Of a stretch of DNA of 64,000 nt, positions 26,331 to 38,593 are shown piece by piece. The translations under genes and the position numbers were made by a program. The DNA comes from Aquila chrysaetos chrysaetos (lineage: Eukaryota; Chordata; Aves; Accipitriformes; Accipitridae): assembly GCF_900496995.4 (NCBI RefSeq), contig NC_044030.1, positions 78,408,017 to 78,472,016 on the forward strand, given 5' to 3'. The stretch's first letter is position 1. Every line of letters begins with the position of its first letter. The notes under the pieces were generated by a model. The model was not told the origin of the DNA. It did not search any database and saw nothing but the letters and a program-made list of their open reading frames with translations.

Positions 26331-28490
26331 TATTGCTGCAGATTTTGGCTCCTCCTTGCTATGCTTCGTTTCATCTCTAAAAATGCACATGAAAAGGCTG
26401 CAACTTCACACCCTCCCTCCATGAGAGGTGGGAAACAGGTGAGTTCAATATAATTCAGTGGGGCTAGTGCAGTCATGTCATTCAGGGAAAATCCCCCAGG
26501 CACTTCAGTAATCATCTTAAATGAAAGGGCATGAAATTAAAATCACCAGAGACAGTCACATCCACTCATCTCCCTACCTGTATCTGCAGACCCACATGTA
26601 GATAAATGGCAGGATCACCCTGATCTGAGTACCACAGCCTGCCTGGGGACAGGGTTTTGTTCAGTCTGAGGTTTAAGACCAATGAGGAATGAATTTTAAT
26701 CCTGGACTGGCAGCAGTCAGAAGTTTGACTTCGTTATGTGGCATGAGACCATTTCTGAGCTGAAAAAGAAATTCAAAGTGATGATATAGTTCTCCCTTAT
26801 CTTCTTGTGATACCAGCTTTAAGGATATTGGGGGACCTAGGCTTTTATCCGGTGTGATTGCACTGATTTCCATTCTCATAGTGCTGTGGGCTTAGCTAAG
26901 AAGAGCTCCCACTGGACGGCTCAATGTATTTGGAAATGTCACAAGACCACTTTTTCTCTGAAGAGGTTAGTCTCAAATGGGAAAAGCAGATAGTAAGGTG
27001 GGAGAGAGAAACAGAAAAACAAAGCAACGAGTGAGTGGAAACATCAGTGAGATCTGTGTTTTTTCTCTACGGATTTGCAGGAAGTCTTTCGTAGAGCCAG
27101 GAACAGCACTTAGCTCATTTGTGCAGCAGTAGGAAACCTCAGCAGTGAAACCCTCTCTGCTCTTCATCAAACACCTAGCCCCACCAGGGTCAAGGTGAGA
27201 ATCCCTCCCCAGCAGATTGGATTTCCCAGCTACATGACCCATCCCCACAGGCAGCCCTTGTCCTGGGGTAGAGCTGTCCCGGGCAGCGGGATGGACTGGG
27301 TGAGCCTCCAAAGATCCTTGCATCTTGTATTTATGATTCATTATGCCCCTGTACTTGTGGTCTGCATGCTGCTGCTGCGGAGGATTTGTTGTTTGTGTTG
27401 CCCTTGTGTCTGGAGGCCAGATGAGCCCAGCACCCCTGCTGCGCTACACAGCAAAAAGTCTACTTGGAGCAGTATCTCGCCCAAGGAGCTGATACTGCAG
27501 CTGAGCTGGGGCCCAAGAACATTTAAGTTCTTCCTTGCTGTCAATGCAAAAAGTCCCGGAGGACCATAAACTAACTGGCTTTCTGATCTGGCATGGGACA
27601 CGAGTATAGAGGATATCTTCAGGGTAGGAAACGTTTTCAGTGAGGCAGCACATCCTGATAAAACCTGCACACAGGGCAGGGAACCTTTGGGCTGATGGCA
27701 AGTTGGTCACTGCTGCTTGACATTAGCTCATCATGAAATCTCAGGGCATGGAAAACCTGCTATTACCTTATTACCTAAGCTGTGACCAGGCTGTCTCACA
27801 GCCACATCGATGCTTTCTCCCTGCTGGCTGGTTTGATTTAAAGCCCAGAGGTACAATAGAAGACTTTCCTAGCAACTTCCAAGTGTTTATATCAAAACTG
27901 CACCCTGGAGGACCCGCTTTGCAGCTCTGACATAATCAACCCCAGGAACCCCTGACTGAGCCTGCTCCAAGGTATGCATTAGCAGTCATATTGCAAACAG
28001 AAGCTGCATGCCAGCTTGGAGAAGAAGCTCACTGCTTTGCCACTGTCTGCTTTGCTGCTGTACTCGGGGCATGAGAGCTCCTGACTGTCTGATGGGAAGG
28101 GAGATGGGAAACCAGCCAGCAAAAACTCAGCCACGAGGAAAATTCCTGGCTGGCCCTTGCTACACTTTGCTTCTTTGGGCCTAATGGTGAGAGCACAACA
28201 GGGCTGTTCAAATGGTTTCTTCTCCGTCATTCATATGTATGGCAGAGGCTGAATGTTGTTCAAACAAAGTCTGCACTGGAGACATACCTGATAGACCCCA
28301 GGGAAGCCAGTCTTTCCCCACAGGCTGCATACTCTAGACCGGGGAAAGACAAACAGCATTACTCATGCAGAGGAAAAGGCAGAACTTGTGCTTTAAATCT
28401 AAAAACAAACACTGGTGCTAGTGCTTTGCAGTATCTATATTCTTCAGAGCACTTCCTCAACCACCACTTCCCCAAAACACCGTTTCCCTC
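26331..28490. other. Intergenic DNA upstream of the Ly6/uPAR gene
   Basis: No gene or clear repeat recognised. It ends at the TATA box of the PLI-gamma-like gene. The longest frames (27195-27569 plus, 26973-27341 minus) overlap each other and have no recognised domain. Confidence 0.5.
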
Positions 28491-28494
28491 CAGT

Positions 28495-28501
28495 TTATAA
28501 A
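28495..28501 (+). promoter_or_regulatory. TATA box of the PLI-gamma-like gene
   Basis: The sequence AGTTTATAAAGCCCC carries TATAAAG 74 bp before the start codon. A transcription start about 30 bp downstream would give a 5' leader of roughly 45 bases. That compact promoter fits the small genes of this family. Confidence 0.6.
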
Positions 28502-28568
28502 GCCCCTGTGGCACACAGTGCTGTGTTCAGCAAGACTTGGCAGCTCCCTGTGCTTGCATCCCATCAGC

Positions 28569-31500
28569 ATGAAAGTGTCCCTTGGCCTCAGCTTCTTCCT
28601 GGCTTTCCTGGACCCAGGTGAGTTTTCTGCTGGGACCTGCGGGGTTGCGAGACATGGAAGTGGTCTGGGAATGGGTGCTGCGCGCGTGGGGCCATTCCTG
28701 CCATCTGAGCCATAAGAACCCAACATCCAGCGGGATTTGCACCGCAAAGGAGTGACTGGTCTTGGGAGATCTTTGGTGCTCTTAGACAACGTGCAGATGA
28801 GGGTGTAGGCATTTACAATGTGAGCTGGCCGTCTAAGCTCCCGTGGTGGTCACTGGTGATCTACCAGGGACAGTCACAGGAGTGACACAGGTTACTCTGA
28901 GGCAGACAGACCTTTGGTCGGCTGAATTGATCTCCAGCCACCATTTACCACAAACTTAGGGGCTCATTTATTTTGCTCATGCCCAGGGTTGTGTGACATT
29001 TTAGACATTATATGTCGTCTCAGCTGTCCTTCAGCTCTGCTCCGGAAGAGCAGACACTGGTGTCTCGGAGGTCTTGTGTCATACCTGCCACCCCATGTAG
29101 ATGTGACAGCCACTGCAAGGTGCCTTGGATGGCACCTGGGTTTAGGAAACTGACACGTGCCCTGGGCCTCTTAATCTGCATGCTGGACCCTTGGGTCCTG
29201 ATGACGATGTGTCAGGGAAGGCATGATGTTTGTCCTCTGTTGATAAACACTTTGTTCCTTTCTAAGTGTTTCCTGCTGACTGCCTGATATTCTGATCTTC
29301 TTAAGGTGTCCCAGCAGGTAAAGTGTTTTCCCCTAATGCCTACAAAGAGATATGCCATTCCTCAGTTTGTACATAGTACAGTTAATACCGGCCGACAGCC
29401 TCTTGGTCCCGAGACCTTTGGGTGCCTCTGCTCACTGCAAGGAGAGGATTTGGGGCCAGGGAATCCAGGGATACCTGAATGCCTGCCAGGACAGAGGGGT
29501 TTGTAGGGATGCTTTCCTAAGCAGCTCCAGGAAAACCAAGCAAACATCACTGTAGAGGAGACAAGGGAAGCTGGCTGGATGTTGGTGGTTAAAATGTAAA
29601 ATGCTGTCCCAAAATGGATTCCCCTCACTTGCCCTAATTCAGGTTCATACTAGAATAAATAATAATAGAAATAATTAAAAAAACCCTCACAAATTGAGCA
29701 ATGAAGCAGGGAAAATAAGGGAAGAGGAATGTGAAAAGTGCTGATCAAATGCTGAAGCAAAACATCGATGAAAGGGGAAGTGAGATCCCTCATGACTGCT
29801 ACCCAGGAATGTGTCCTTCTTTCCCCAGGGATCTCCCTTCAGTGTGAGGTTTGTCACAGCATAGGAAAAAGCTGCTCTGGCTCCATGAAAACCTGTAGTG
29901 GTGGTGAAGATACCTGTGGCATCATTCTGCATGAGGTCATGATAGGTATGTGGGACGTCCACTGTGGCTGTATGAGAGCGCGGCTTTCGGAGTGGGACTG
30001 GGGAATGGGTTTCTCTCCCCACCTCTGTCACTGGCCTTCTGGTGAGCCCTTGGATAAGCTGTTCATTTTCCTTTTCACTGTCAGAGGACCCAGAGATCAG
30101 GATGGTCCAGGATGGGAAAATCTCTCTGTTCCTCTATCTCGAGCAGCAGTTTCCTACTGGGAGGGCTTGTTCTTGGTTGTGGAGGGGAGGACCTAGGCAG
30201 CATACTGGGAGGAGACATTGGCTTTTAATTCTGGCTCAGGTGAATAGTTGGGTCGAGAGGCTGGGCCGTGAGGGACACAAGGCTGCTGGCATCTAGCACT
30301 GAGGGTGCACTGGCCATGGGTGGAGGGAGAAACTGGCCTGCATATGAGTCCCATCCTCAAGCAGGGAAGGAGACACCAGGCAGCCTGGTGGCACCACCAG
30401 GGCTGAGCTATCACCATGTGCCCATGGTTGATAAGCCGAAGACGAGTGCTGAGCCCTGACACAACTCCACACTTGGTTGTGTTAGTGGCATGGCCTCGGT
30501 CATCACCCAGCTTCAGTGACACCATTGGCTTTTATACTGGAGGTTTATACTGGAGGTTGGCTCATATCCTACCAGCGTTGGTGCTGGCAGCTCTAGTGCA
30601 TATCTTCCTTCTGCTTGTGCAAAGCCACCCTTCATCCTTGAAGTGGTGGAGGGGCCTCAGTAGACTCAATGTAACTGCTGTGCTCCCCATTACAACTTTT
30701 GGCTTTGGCTAATGGGGAAGACTAGGCTTGCCTGTGTCAGGACACTTGTGGCTGCAATGGACTGTGTGATTTGCGGACTGTGCATGAAGAAATGTGGGCT
30801 ATGGGTCAGAGGCATGTGGGTCACCCCATAAGCTCTGCAGTTGGGGCATTCTGGCTAAGGTACAACAAGGCCAGCTGGCTGTGAGGAGTTGTGTTGTCTT
30901 TCTGCCTTTAAGCACAATGTGGAGAAGGAGAAATTCCTCACTAGAGTCTCATATGTGATGGCACCCTCATTCCTCTGAGGGGATCACTAGGATCAGTGGT
31001 GCTGCTTTTGGGGGGACTCCACTGTCCCCAGACCCCTCTCAGACCCCAGGACAGCTGCTTAGGAGTTGCTGCTGTAGGGAGGGGAAGGGAGTTACCTTGC
31101 AGTTAATGACTTGGTGCTGCCCTCCTCTTTGTTACAGGGGGGATGGCAATCCCTTCGTCCATCAAGTCCTGCCTGCCGTCCAGCATTTGCCAGCTTGGCC
31201 CTATCACCATGAACTATGGGAAGGTAAAAGCAAGGAGTCACTTGGCTTGCTGCACAGGCGATGACTGTCAAACAATCTCTGTCTCCTGTAAGATCTCTTT
31301 TTCCTTATACCCTGTCCCCTCTCTGTCTGCCCTGTCCCAAGGTCAGGCCTTCCAGGCTAAGCCATCACTTGGCTCGTTCCTCTCGTTCCCTCATTAAAAT
31401 AAATTATGGCCCATCTCTTTCCTTCCAGTGCCACCAGAGGACAATGTGCCCAATGGATACCAGTGTCCTGCCTGCTACAGTGTGGACTCCTTTCAGTGCG

Positions 31501-33782
31501 GTAACGAAATCGTAAACTGCACCGGATCTGAAACCCAGTGTGTTGACCTTGCTGGGTTAATGAATTCTGGTAACTGCCTTTTATTTGGGGCTGTATTTCA
31601 TCTTTTTGGTTAAATGGGTGAAATCAGTCTATGATGAAGGATCACAGAGAAATAAAAAAGGGCAATAAGTGTGAAGGAAATAGAGGAAGAAATGTGGAAC
31701 TGAAAGTGAATATGCGTAAAGCTGATAAAAGGGCAGGGGTGTTTTTTTCCTCCTCCTCCGCCATCATGCAAGGATAACTGTTGGGATTCCTCATAGCATG
31801 GCATAACTGAGGTAAAGAGCAGAACTGGACTCCTGAAGCAATCTGATACATGGACATGTAATAAATATGACCAAGACCCTGAACCTGCTGGCCCTAGCTA
31901 GGATGCACGAGGATGACTCTGGATCTAAGCCATTTGCCTATTCAGTGGAGGTTCAGATGAAACTAATATGGAGCCACTGGCTTTCTCATGAGGTGACACT
32001 GGCCACTGGTGACAAGACACTGTTTGTTGTAGTGGTGTCTCTACTCCTAGAGAGCCAGGGACAGGTGCCGTCCCCCTGAACCCCATGAATGCTGCCGCTG
32101 AGCCTTTGGGGTACCCAAAGATCTTCTCTGCAAGGGAGCTCCAGCCTTTGAACAGCTGGGGTCACCACCAGCACGTAATTCTTTCCTTCAGAAATTGTTT
32201 TCCCACCTCAGGAGCTGTAATTAGAGAGAGGAAAGTAGACAGCAAGCTCCCTGGTCACTCCCCTTTCCTCCCCTGCTGCAGGTAAAAGAGTTTCACGTTT
32301 TCATGGCAGTTCCACCTGTGCTCCAGCAGGCAACAAAAATAACATGGAAATTAAAGGCAGCGACACCAGCTGTAGTAGCAGACTGGAAAAAAATTATCTT
32401 GTGTATGGTTATGAATGAAGTTCCTCTGAGTTGATAATATTGCTAGGTGATGATATGATGCCTGAAGGTCTTTGCTATACACTTTATAGATGCGTTGTCC
32501 AAACCCTGAATTAGAAGGTGTTTCACAGAGACAACGTGAAGGAAAACAAGCATTTTCTTAGTCACAGCAATGGAAATAGAGTGATGCAATTAATTCAGTG
32601 TACCACCGAAATAAAAAATGCTCCTAACTTGTCTTGACTTGATTGATCAGCCACTGTAAATAGAAGAGACCTGTGCAGTGTGAATAGCTGTGCAGAGGAA
32701 GCAGTGATGTAGGGGAGCAAAGGAAGGTGAGGAACTAATGAAGTACCCTTATACGTTATCTGTACTTGAGATAAAAAAGTCCAGCAGAATATTCCAGACC
32801 TCCATAGTCTGTGCAGCAGAGAAACATGAGCAGTGTGAGCAAAAGCAAGCCACAGGAGCAAGAATATCTGAACTGGGAGTTGGAGACCCAGTACCTTCTC
32901 AGGTCTCCTTCTCAGCTAGATGCTACAGTGTTGGTAAAGGACAAGTTCAGGTTTCAGGCTCTCCCTCAGTGGACATGTGCGCAAGGTTTCTCTGTTGGTT
33001 TGGCTAAATCCTGTAAGGCCTTAGAGAACAGACTTATCTGAATAAATGGCTCAGCCTGTAATGTCTTTGAGACTTCTCACCCACATGTCAAAATTGGCTG
33101 AGAGATAGTCATCCGGCTCAAATGTCATAAGAGAGTCAGAGAGATGAGGATGCAATGAACACCTGGTGTACTGTCACACAGCCCTGGTTTATTTGGGAAG
33201 CTAGGCAAGGTTTTAACAGAATGATCTTTAAATATGAGAAACAAAACTACTTAAAAGCTTTTCAATTTTTAAATTTAAAAAGTTTAGATTTTAAAAAAAT
33301 CATCCTTATTCAGTAGAAAGAAGGAAAAGACAACCCTAAACCCTTTGTATTTCAAGTCAACCAGGGTGACCTTGCTGCTTCTTCAAATTTGTTTGGGGGA
33401 TGGGAACAGACAGGAATGGGTTGGTGGGTTTGGAGCCAACTGGACATAAAGGAAAGGGCAGTTCTTGGGGTGGAAATGGGGACCTCCTTGGCCAGGGAGG
33501 GAATAACTATGGAGACTGGTTCCCCTGACACATGGCATGTACTTCTTCTACTGTGTAGGTGGACTGTCTCTGAAAGCTGCCATGAAGGGTTGCACCACCA
33601 TTTCTGAATGCAGTATTGTAGGAGATGGAAAAAACAATCTGGGGATGATGGACATAAAGTTAAGGCGGTTCCAATGCAAACCAGCTTCTACTTTGGCCAG
33701 AGTGAGTGCTGGGTTTGCCCCTCGAGACACCGTCTTCCTCCCTGTCCTGTCAGGATTCATCTTGGAGAAGGTACTTTTCTGA
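28569..33782 (+). CDS. PLI-gamma / PINLYP-like two-domain Ly6/uPAR protein, complete, 5 coding exons
   Basis: Exons 28569-28617, 29829-29945, 31138-31287, 31429-31569 and 33559-33782 (stop TGA) join into one open frame of 226 residues. All four introns are phase 1 with GT-AG borders, the usual layout for Ly6/uPAR domains coded by two exons each. Residues 1-17 are a signal peptide (MKVSLGLSFFLAFLDPG). Domain 1 spans about 20-105 with ten cysteines (LQCEVC start, ACCTGDDC end). Domain 2 spans about 116-194 with eight cysteines (YQCPACYS start) and an NCT glycosylation site at 135. The cysteine pattern and the lone final Cys of domain 2 fit phospholipase A2 inhibitor gamma and PINLYP, which act extracellularly and, in snakes, bind phospholipase A2. 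The end, FLPVLSGFILEKVLF, resembles a GPI-attachment signal and is unlike classical secreted PLI-gamma. Binding partner is unknown; inhibition of phospholipase A2 is inference. Confidence 0.88.
28618..33558 (+). other. Introns of the PLI-gamma-like gene
   Basis: Intron 1 is 28618-29828 (GTGAGT...CCCCAG), intron 2 is 29946-31137 (GTATGT...TTACAG), intron 3 is 31288-31428 (GTAAGA...TTCCAG, only 141 bp) and intron 4 is 31570-33558 (GTAACT...GTGTAG). No mobile element was recognised in them. Intron 2 has a 13 bp direct duplication (TTTATACTGGAGG twice, 30531-30556). Confidence 0.8.
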
Positions 33783-33917
33783 CTCTCACTAGTACTGGGT
33801 TAAGCAAAGCCCACGACAAACTCCAGCAGTGGTTAATACCAAGTCCTGTTTGGTGTGGCTTCTCCTGTGTGGGGAGTTTGTTTTCATATTAGTTCTTCTT
33901 CTTTTATAATTTCACAG

Positions 33918-33923
33918 AATAAA
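33918..33923 (+). terminator. Polyadenylation signal of the PLI-gamma-like gene
   Basis: AATAAA sits 136 bp after the stop codon and is followed within about 25 bases by TTCCACTTCTTTTGTTTCC. This supports the fifth exon being the last one, with a short 3' untranslated region. Confidence 0.7.
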
Positions 33924-34348
33924 GACAGTACTTCCACTTCTTTTGTTTCCTCATTGATTTAATCTGATTTAAAGCTTCATAGGTATAGCTGTGGTTGGTT
34001 TTGTGTTACATTCTCTGAGTGCTTTGTCCACACTGGAATCATTGGGGGCTGCACGAGGTGCCTATACACTCTACAGGCAACAGGAGCTCTCAAGGCAGCC
34101 TTAGAGTCTACAGCCACTATCTCAGGATAAGTGATAAGTTTCAAAGCCGCTTTTCTAGGCTCTGAAAAGGACTGGAGATGAGTTCCTGGGAGGTTCACTC
34201 TGATTAGAGAGGTAGCTTGACCCTTTTTCCCTCCCCTGTATCCTATTTGTCCATGGTAGGAGGAGTCCCTCAGTTCAGGGGGCTGCTTGTGGCCTCTGGG
34301 CAGCCCCAAAGTAGTCTCTATTTCAGAGAAGAGTCAGCGATCCTTTGC

Positions 34349-34490
34349 TATGAGCAAACCAATCCTGACAAGAGCCTTTCTCCTTGTGGTCGTTCTTCTT
34401 GCCTTACCAGGCACTCTCCGATTCTATCTTAGGTTTCATGATTACCCGGAAGAAATGCTTACCTTAGGAAGGTTTAATGTCATAAAATAG
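34349..34490 (+). pseudogene. Possible relic signal-peptide exon
   Basis: An ATG at 34349 opens a frame MSKPILTRAFLLVVVLLALPG, which looks like an ordinary signal peptide and has the size of a Ly6/uPAR first exon. The expected GT donor after ALPG is GCACTC instead, and reading on gives non-domain sequence to a stop at 34488-34490. It lies 567 bp after the stop of the intact gene, so a decayed neighbouring copy is possible. A chance hydrophobic frame is also possible. No TATA box was found at the usual distance. Confidence 0.3.
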
Positions 34491-34499
34491 GCAGTTTTC

Positions 34500-35270
34500 C
34501 ATGCTGACAGACTGCCGGGAGTCCAAGTAATGGGAAGCTTCAGCCCAATGCCTGTTTCCCTCCTGTTGGCCAAACTATACCCATAGCTGGTGAAGCCTCC
34601 CATCTTCTACATTCACCACCACCTGGCTATTCTGTTCCAGCCACCGCCTTCCCTAATGGGTCTCCTCAGGTTTGTCCCACACAAAGGCACTGGAGAAAAA
34701 CAGCACATCAGGCAGCATTGCTGTACCTGGGAGGTACTATGGGCTGCGGGCAAAAGGATAAAGCAGTGGGAGCTCTGGGAGTTGGTGGGAGGGCTGTTAG
34801 GAGGGGTGTTAGCAAACTTCAGCATTTCACTATGCATCTGTTCCCAGATGAGTGGCCCAGTTTTGGAGCAGACTACAGGATTATTAAGCAAAGTGCATGA
34901 TTGTGTCTATCCTTAATAGCCCTGGCTCACAGTGCAAGGGTGCAGCGTTTTGGACATGGAGTTACAGTGATCGAGCAATGCAGTTTTATCTCCTGCTTCA
35001 ACGCTGTGGCAGAAAGCACTATGGAAAGCCTTGGCTGCTGAAACCAGACCATAATGTGTGGCAGTAGTGAGATGACTACACCTACATATGTACGCATGAA
35101 TATATATGTGATCAGCTTTTAACTTGCAGCATGGGGACTGAATGTTCTTGTAATTTCTGTCGCCCCCAGACTTTCTCTTCTTCCCAAACAGGTTTAAACG
35201 CCTTTCTTCCAAATATTCCCACCAAATTATTTGGGAGACAATGTCACATTATCTAGCATAATAAAGGCGT
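34500..35270. other. Intergenic DNA, no gene seen
   Basis: Only short overlapping frames and no recognised repeat. Confidence 0.5.
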
Positions 35271-35329
35271 GTGGGTCTGAGAGCGAAAATTAATTTTTGG
35301 GGTGGGGATTGAACTGATAACACAGACTT

Positions 35330-35790
35330 AATGCAGGGAAAAGAGTCTGGTTGGGCTCAGTTAATTATTTGCAGAGGCTGTGCAATTACAGTATGGATGT
35401 TAGAGAGGGAATACAGCTCCCCCTTCATGGTGTAGCAATAGACTGATACTGCAGCGACCCACTTGTTCAGCATTTTTCCAGATCTGATAACACCCTGGAA
35501 TTAAAAAAATTCTCTATCTATGCAAGTACATTATCCCTGAACACACCTCCTGCACGTTCATGCAGAACATTACATTACTGTCCACGGCACCCCCATGGCA
35601 GATCTTGATCCGCTTCGATGGCTCAACCCTTCACTTTCTGTTTGTTCCACTTTGACCTGTGATGTTATCAGGATAGAAAAGCTAAATGGGTTTGTTCAGC
35701 CTGGTCAAGACTTGGGTGAGACACATCCAGAGACCCATGGTGCTGGGTGGTATTTAGGGGAGGACAAAGAGGAGGAGAGCAGACAGCAAT
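35330..35790 (+). repeat. Old repeat with 5S-rRNA-like segment, copy A
   Basis: This block aligns by eye with 50890-51300. Both have TTAGTTAAT[T/C]ATTT, then a CAGATCTGATAA[C/T]A[C/T]CCTGGA-type core (A at 35477-35500), TATCTATGCA, TTCATGCA and AACATTAC-type blocks in the same order and spacing. At about 35680-35755 copy A reads AAGCTAAATGGG, CAGCCTGGTCAAGACTTGGG, GAGAC and GGTGCTGGGTGG, the order of the internal promoter and 3' half of vertebrate 5S rRNA. That fits a 5S-derived SINE (SINE3/AmnSINE-like) next to, or part of, a larger repeat. No intact 5S gene is present. Confidence 0.55.
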
Positions 35791-35919
35791 GTTTCTGAGA
35801 AGGGTTTGTGTTGCAAAGAGGAGAAGCAGCTCAGTTTTGATCTCTAACTCAATGTTGTGGCAAAGCAAGCTGTTGCAATCTGTGGCTCTATAAAGGGGGG
35901 GAGTGACGAGTGGAAACAA

Positions 35920-36020
35920 CCTTGCATCTATGTAACTGGTACACTAATGCTTGGTCCTGTTCCAGCATCCACATTTTTAAAAGCTGTTAAAAACAGAAAG
36001 CATGAAATAAAATGCCTTGC
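35920..36020 (+). mobile_element. Possible old CR1-type LINE fragment
   Basis: The words CTATGTAACTGGTACACTAATG and CCACATTTTTAAAAGCTGTTAAAAA follow in the order seen in the CR1 C-terminal coding region (compare TGGTGCGGCC...CAATCTAAGAAGGATGTGAAG at 7040-7100). It is short and very diverged. Confidence 0.35.
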
Positions 36021-38593
36021 AGTGAAAGTGTTCAGGAGCATAAACTTGTGATCTTCCTGAAAAGAAGATAGAGAAGTGGCTTGTTTACAGGCTATAAACA
36101 CACTTATATGGAAATGATAAGCTCTTAAAAGATGCTTTTATGAGAGCACAGCAGAAACCTGACAAATCCAAAGCAGAAAAAGTCACACCATCGCTGTACA
36201 CAGACTGCAGCCATTAGAGCAAAGGGGTCATCAGCTTTTGATGTCTGCAAATCCAGCATGAAGGCCTTTCAGAAATGGATGCTTTAGTTGCAGACAGGTT
36301 ATAGGCAGTTCAGGCAGAGCTGGTAGAAATGTGATAGACCAGGGTATGAAGGAAGGTGATGAGATGATGATCTCTTCTGATCTCAAATCTGACTCCTGGG
36401 GAGGGAGATGTTGGTGGAGTGTGTTCAGATAAAAGAAACACAAAAGATGGAAAAAAACCTGGTGGCGCCAATTTACAAAACCAAATCAAACAATGGGATC
36501 TCGGTATCTTGAACAAGGACTGATGAATGTGCAACACTTGCCTCTAAGTATCTGCAGGGTGTGAACACCAGAGGAGGGGCATCTCCAGCGATTCCCTGCA
36601 AAACAGCCACCATGGTGAACATGGGAAGCCCCATTGCTTGCAGGGTTTAATTGAGGATATGCAGCAGGGAGCAGCCCTGTGGTCATAGGGATGTTGGGGA
36701 GGGGCAAGGAGAGATGTGGTCAAAACCCATCACAGTAAGTAGAATGACTCCTGCTGATTTTAATGGGCTTTGAACCAGGCCTTAGACACCAAACTATGTT
36801 GTACCATCTGCAGTTTCTCATTATAATATATACAAACCATACTCCCACACAGACGCACACTCGCAGACATGTAAATACCAGATCCTCCCTTAGATCTTGC
36901 AGACACTTCAGCTACCAGGCATGCGAGATACAGAAGCTTGCAGCCCTGGATGGCTGGATGCTGCCTTCCTTACCCACAATACTGACCATGTCAACAACAG
37001 CTTTGATCTCTCCCTTTGCATAGCAAAGAGGACTCAGACCATCGTCTTCTCTCCCCAGACAGTGGCAAATTAGCCATCTCTTGCTGTTCCCTCTCTCTTC
37101 TCTGAAGTTTTGGTTCTTTCCCAAAATGCTGAGTTGGCCAGAAAGCCTGGTGTCAGCCAGAAAACCTGTTGGTGATCTGAGATAGGGAGATGGACGTGCA
37201 GGAATTTTGCCCAACAGGCTGGTGATTTTGTAGGGTGAGGGTGAGTGAGGATTTGAGTTGTCATTTGGTGGACACAGCCCTGAGTTCTGTGGGTGGACTT
37301 GGGAGGAGCAGGGCAGAAGAAGCTGGGGAGAAGGGGCTGTGTCTCTGTGCAGCCACGCACCATGCAAGGCAGTTCTTATCAGATACTAAACCCCCTTGGG
37401 TCCTTCTTCCCAGCATACCTGGAGCTGGGAATGGTTCTCCTTCCACTTTCTGGGAAGTGTTCCTGCCCCCAGCAGTTTCGCGCCAGGAGCTCAGGACACT
37501 GGGACACAGTTTATCTGGCCAGAGCATGGCCTGGGATTGTATTTGCAAAAGAATGCAAAGTTGTTGCTGTGTTTCTTTTATATAATGTCCAGGGCTCTTA
37601 TAAGGAAGTTTGTCCAGCACCCTGGGCCAGCAGGTCCAGTAGGTATTTTGGGGATTACACTTCTTCAAAGGCAAAACGAAGACAAACAGTGAGTGAACAA
37701 GCAATCTTTCTTGCAGACAGGAAGAACGTGTCCTGCTGTATACCAGAAACTAAACAATTTTCTCCACCTCTTTCAGGAAAGGACAGGAGGACTGGAGCCA
37801 TCTGACCAAATGTGGGCCTCTGCAGTGGAAAGCTGTCTCAATCTGAGCATATCATCAAACTCCTGGGGTGACTGAGTCAATACAGCCCTTGGAAGTCAGG
37901 TTCTCATTACACTGCAGGTTCCCATTTGTACTGAGAGGCCCACCACTGACAGAGGCACCTCCACTGTAGACACACAATGTTAAGTCGACAGGATCCTATC
38001 CCCAGAGTCCTGTCTTTTCTGTGCAGAACATATTTTACCTTAAAGCTATGGAGCACAGAGGGCAAATGCTCCACATCCCACTGCACCAAGGAATAAGCTA
38101 ACCTTGTGTCAAAAGCTGCATGGTCTCATCTCCTAACTCCTTGGGCACCTCTACTGGATGAAAACCTGCTGTTCCCAAACCTTCACACATATTTTCTCTT
38201 CTCTGGACTGCATATTGTGAAGAACAGCATTTGGTTCCCATCTCTATTGCTGCCACACGGAAGAAGCATCTCTCCCTCCCTACCCAAACTGTGGTAGACC
38301 ATCTTGTTCAGACTCACTGGAGCTCTCATGGAGATGAGTGAATGAAAATAAAATTCACTCCTGCACCTATCTTGGAATCACCTAACAAATTCCTCCAAGC
38401 AACCATACCTCTAAGACTTACCAGTTGTTGGAATGAGAGCTGATATACAAGTCAGTGCTGGGACTGGATACTTGGTTGCTGCCACTGGAGACACAGTTGT
38501 TCTGTTTTAGGAAGTTGCAGATCACAGGAAGGGAAAGTTTCCTTCCACAGTTCACTGCCTCCCACAGTCACACATGTCTGATTTCGTCTCCAG

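Noticed and set aside
35680-35755. A functional 5S rRNA gene
   Set aside because: Only the order of short boxes is kept, with many substitutions and no terminator T run in place; best read as an old 5S-derived repeat.
37293-37805. 170-codon open frame on the plus strand
   Set aside because: It overlaps a 147-codon frame on the other strand, has no recognised domain, and a frame this long can arise by chance in 64 kb of this composition.
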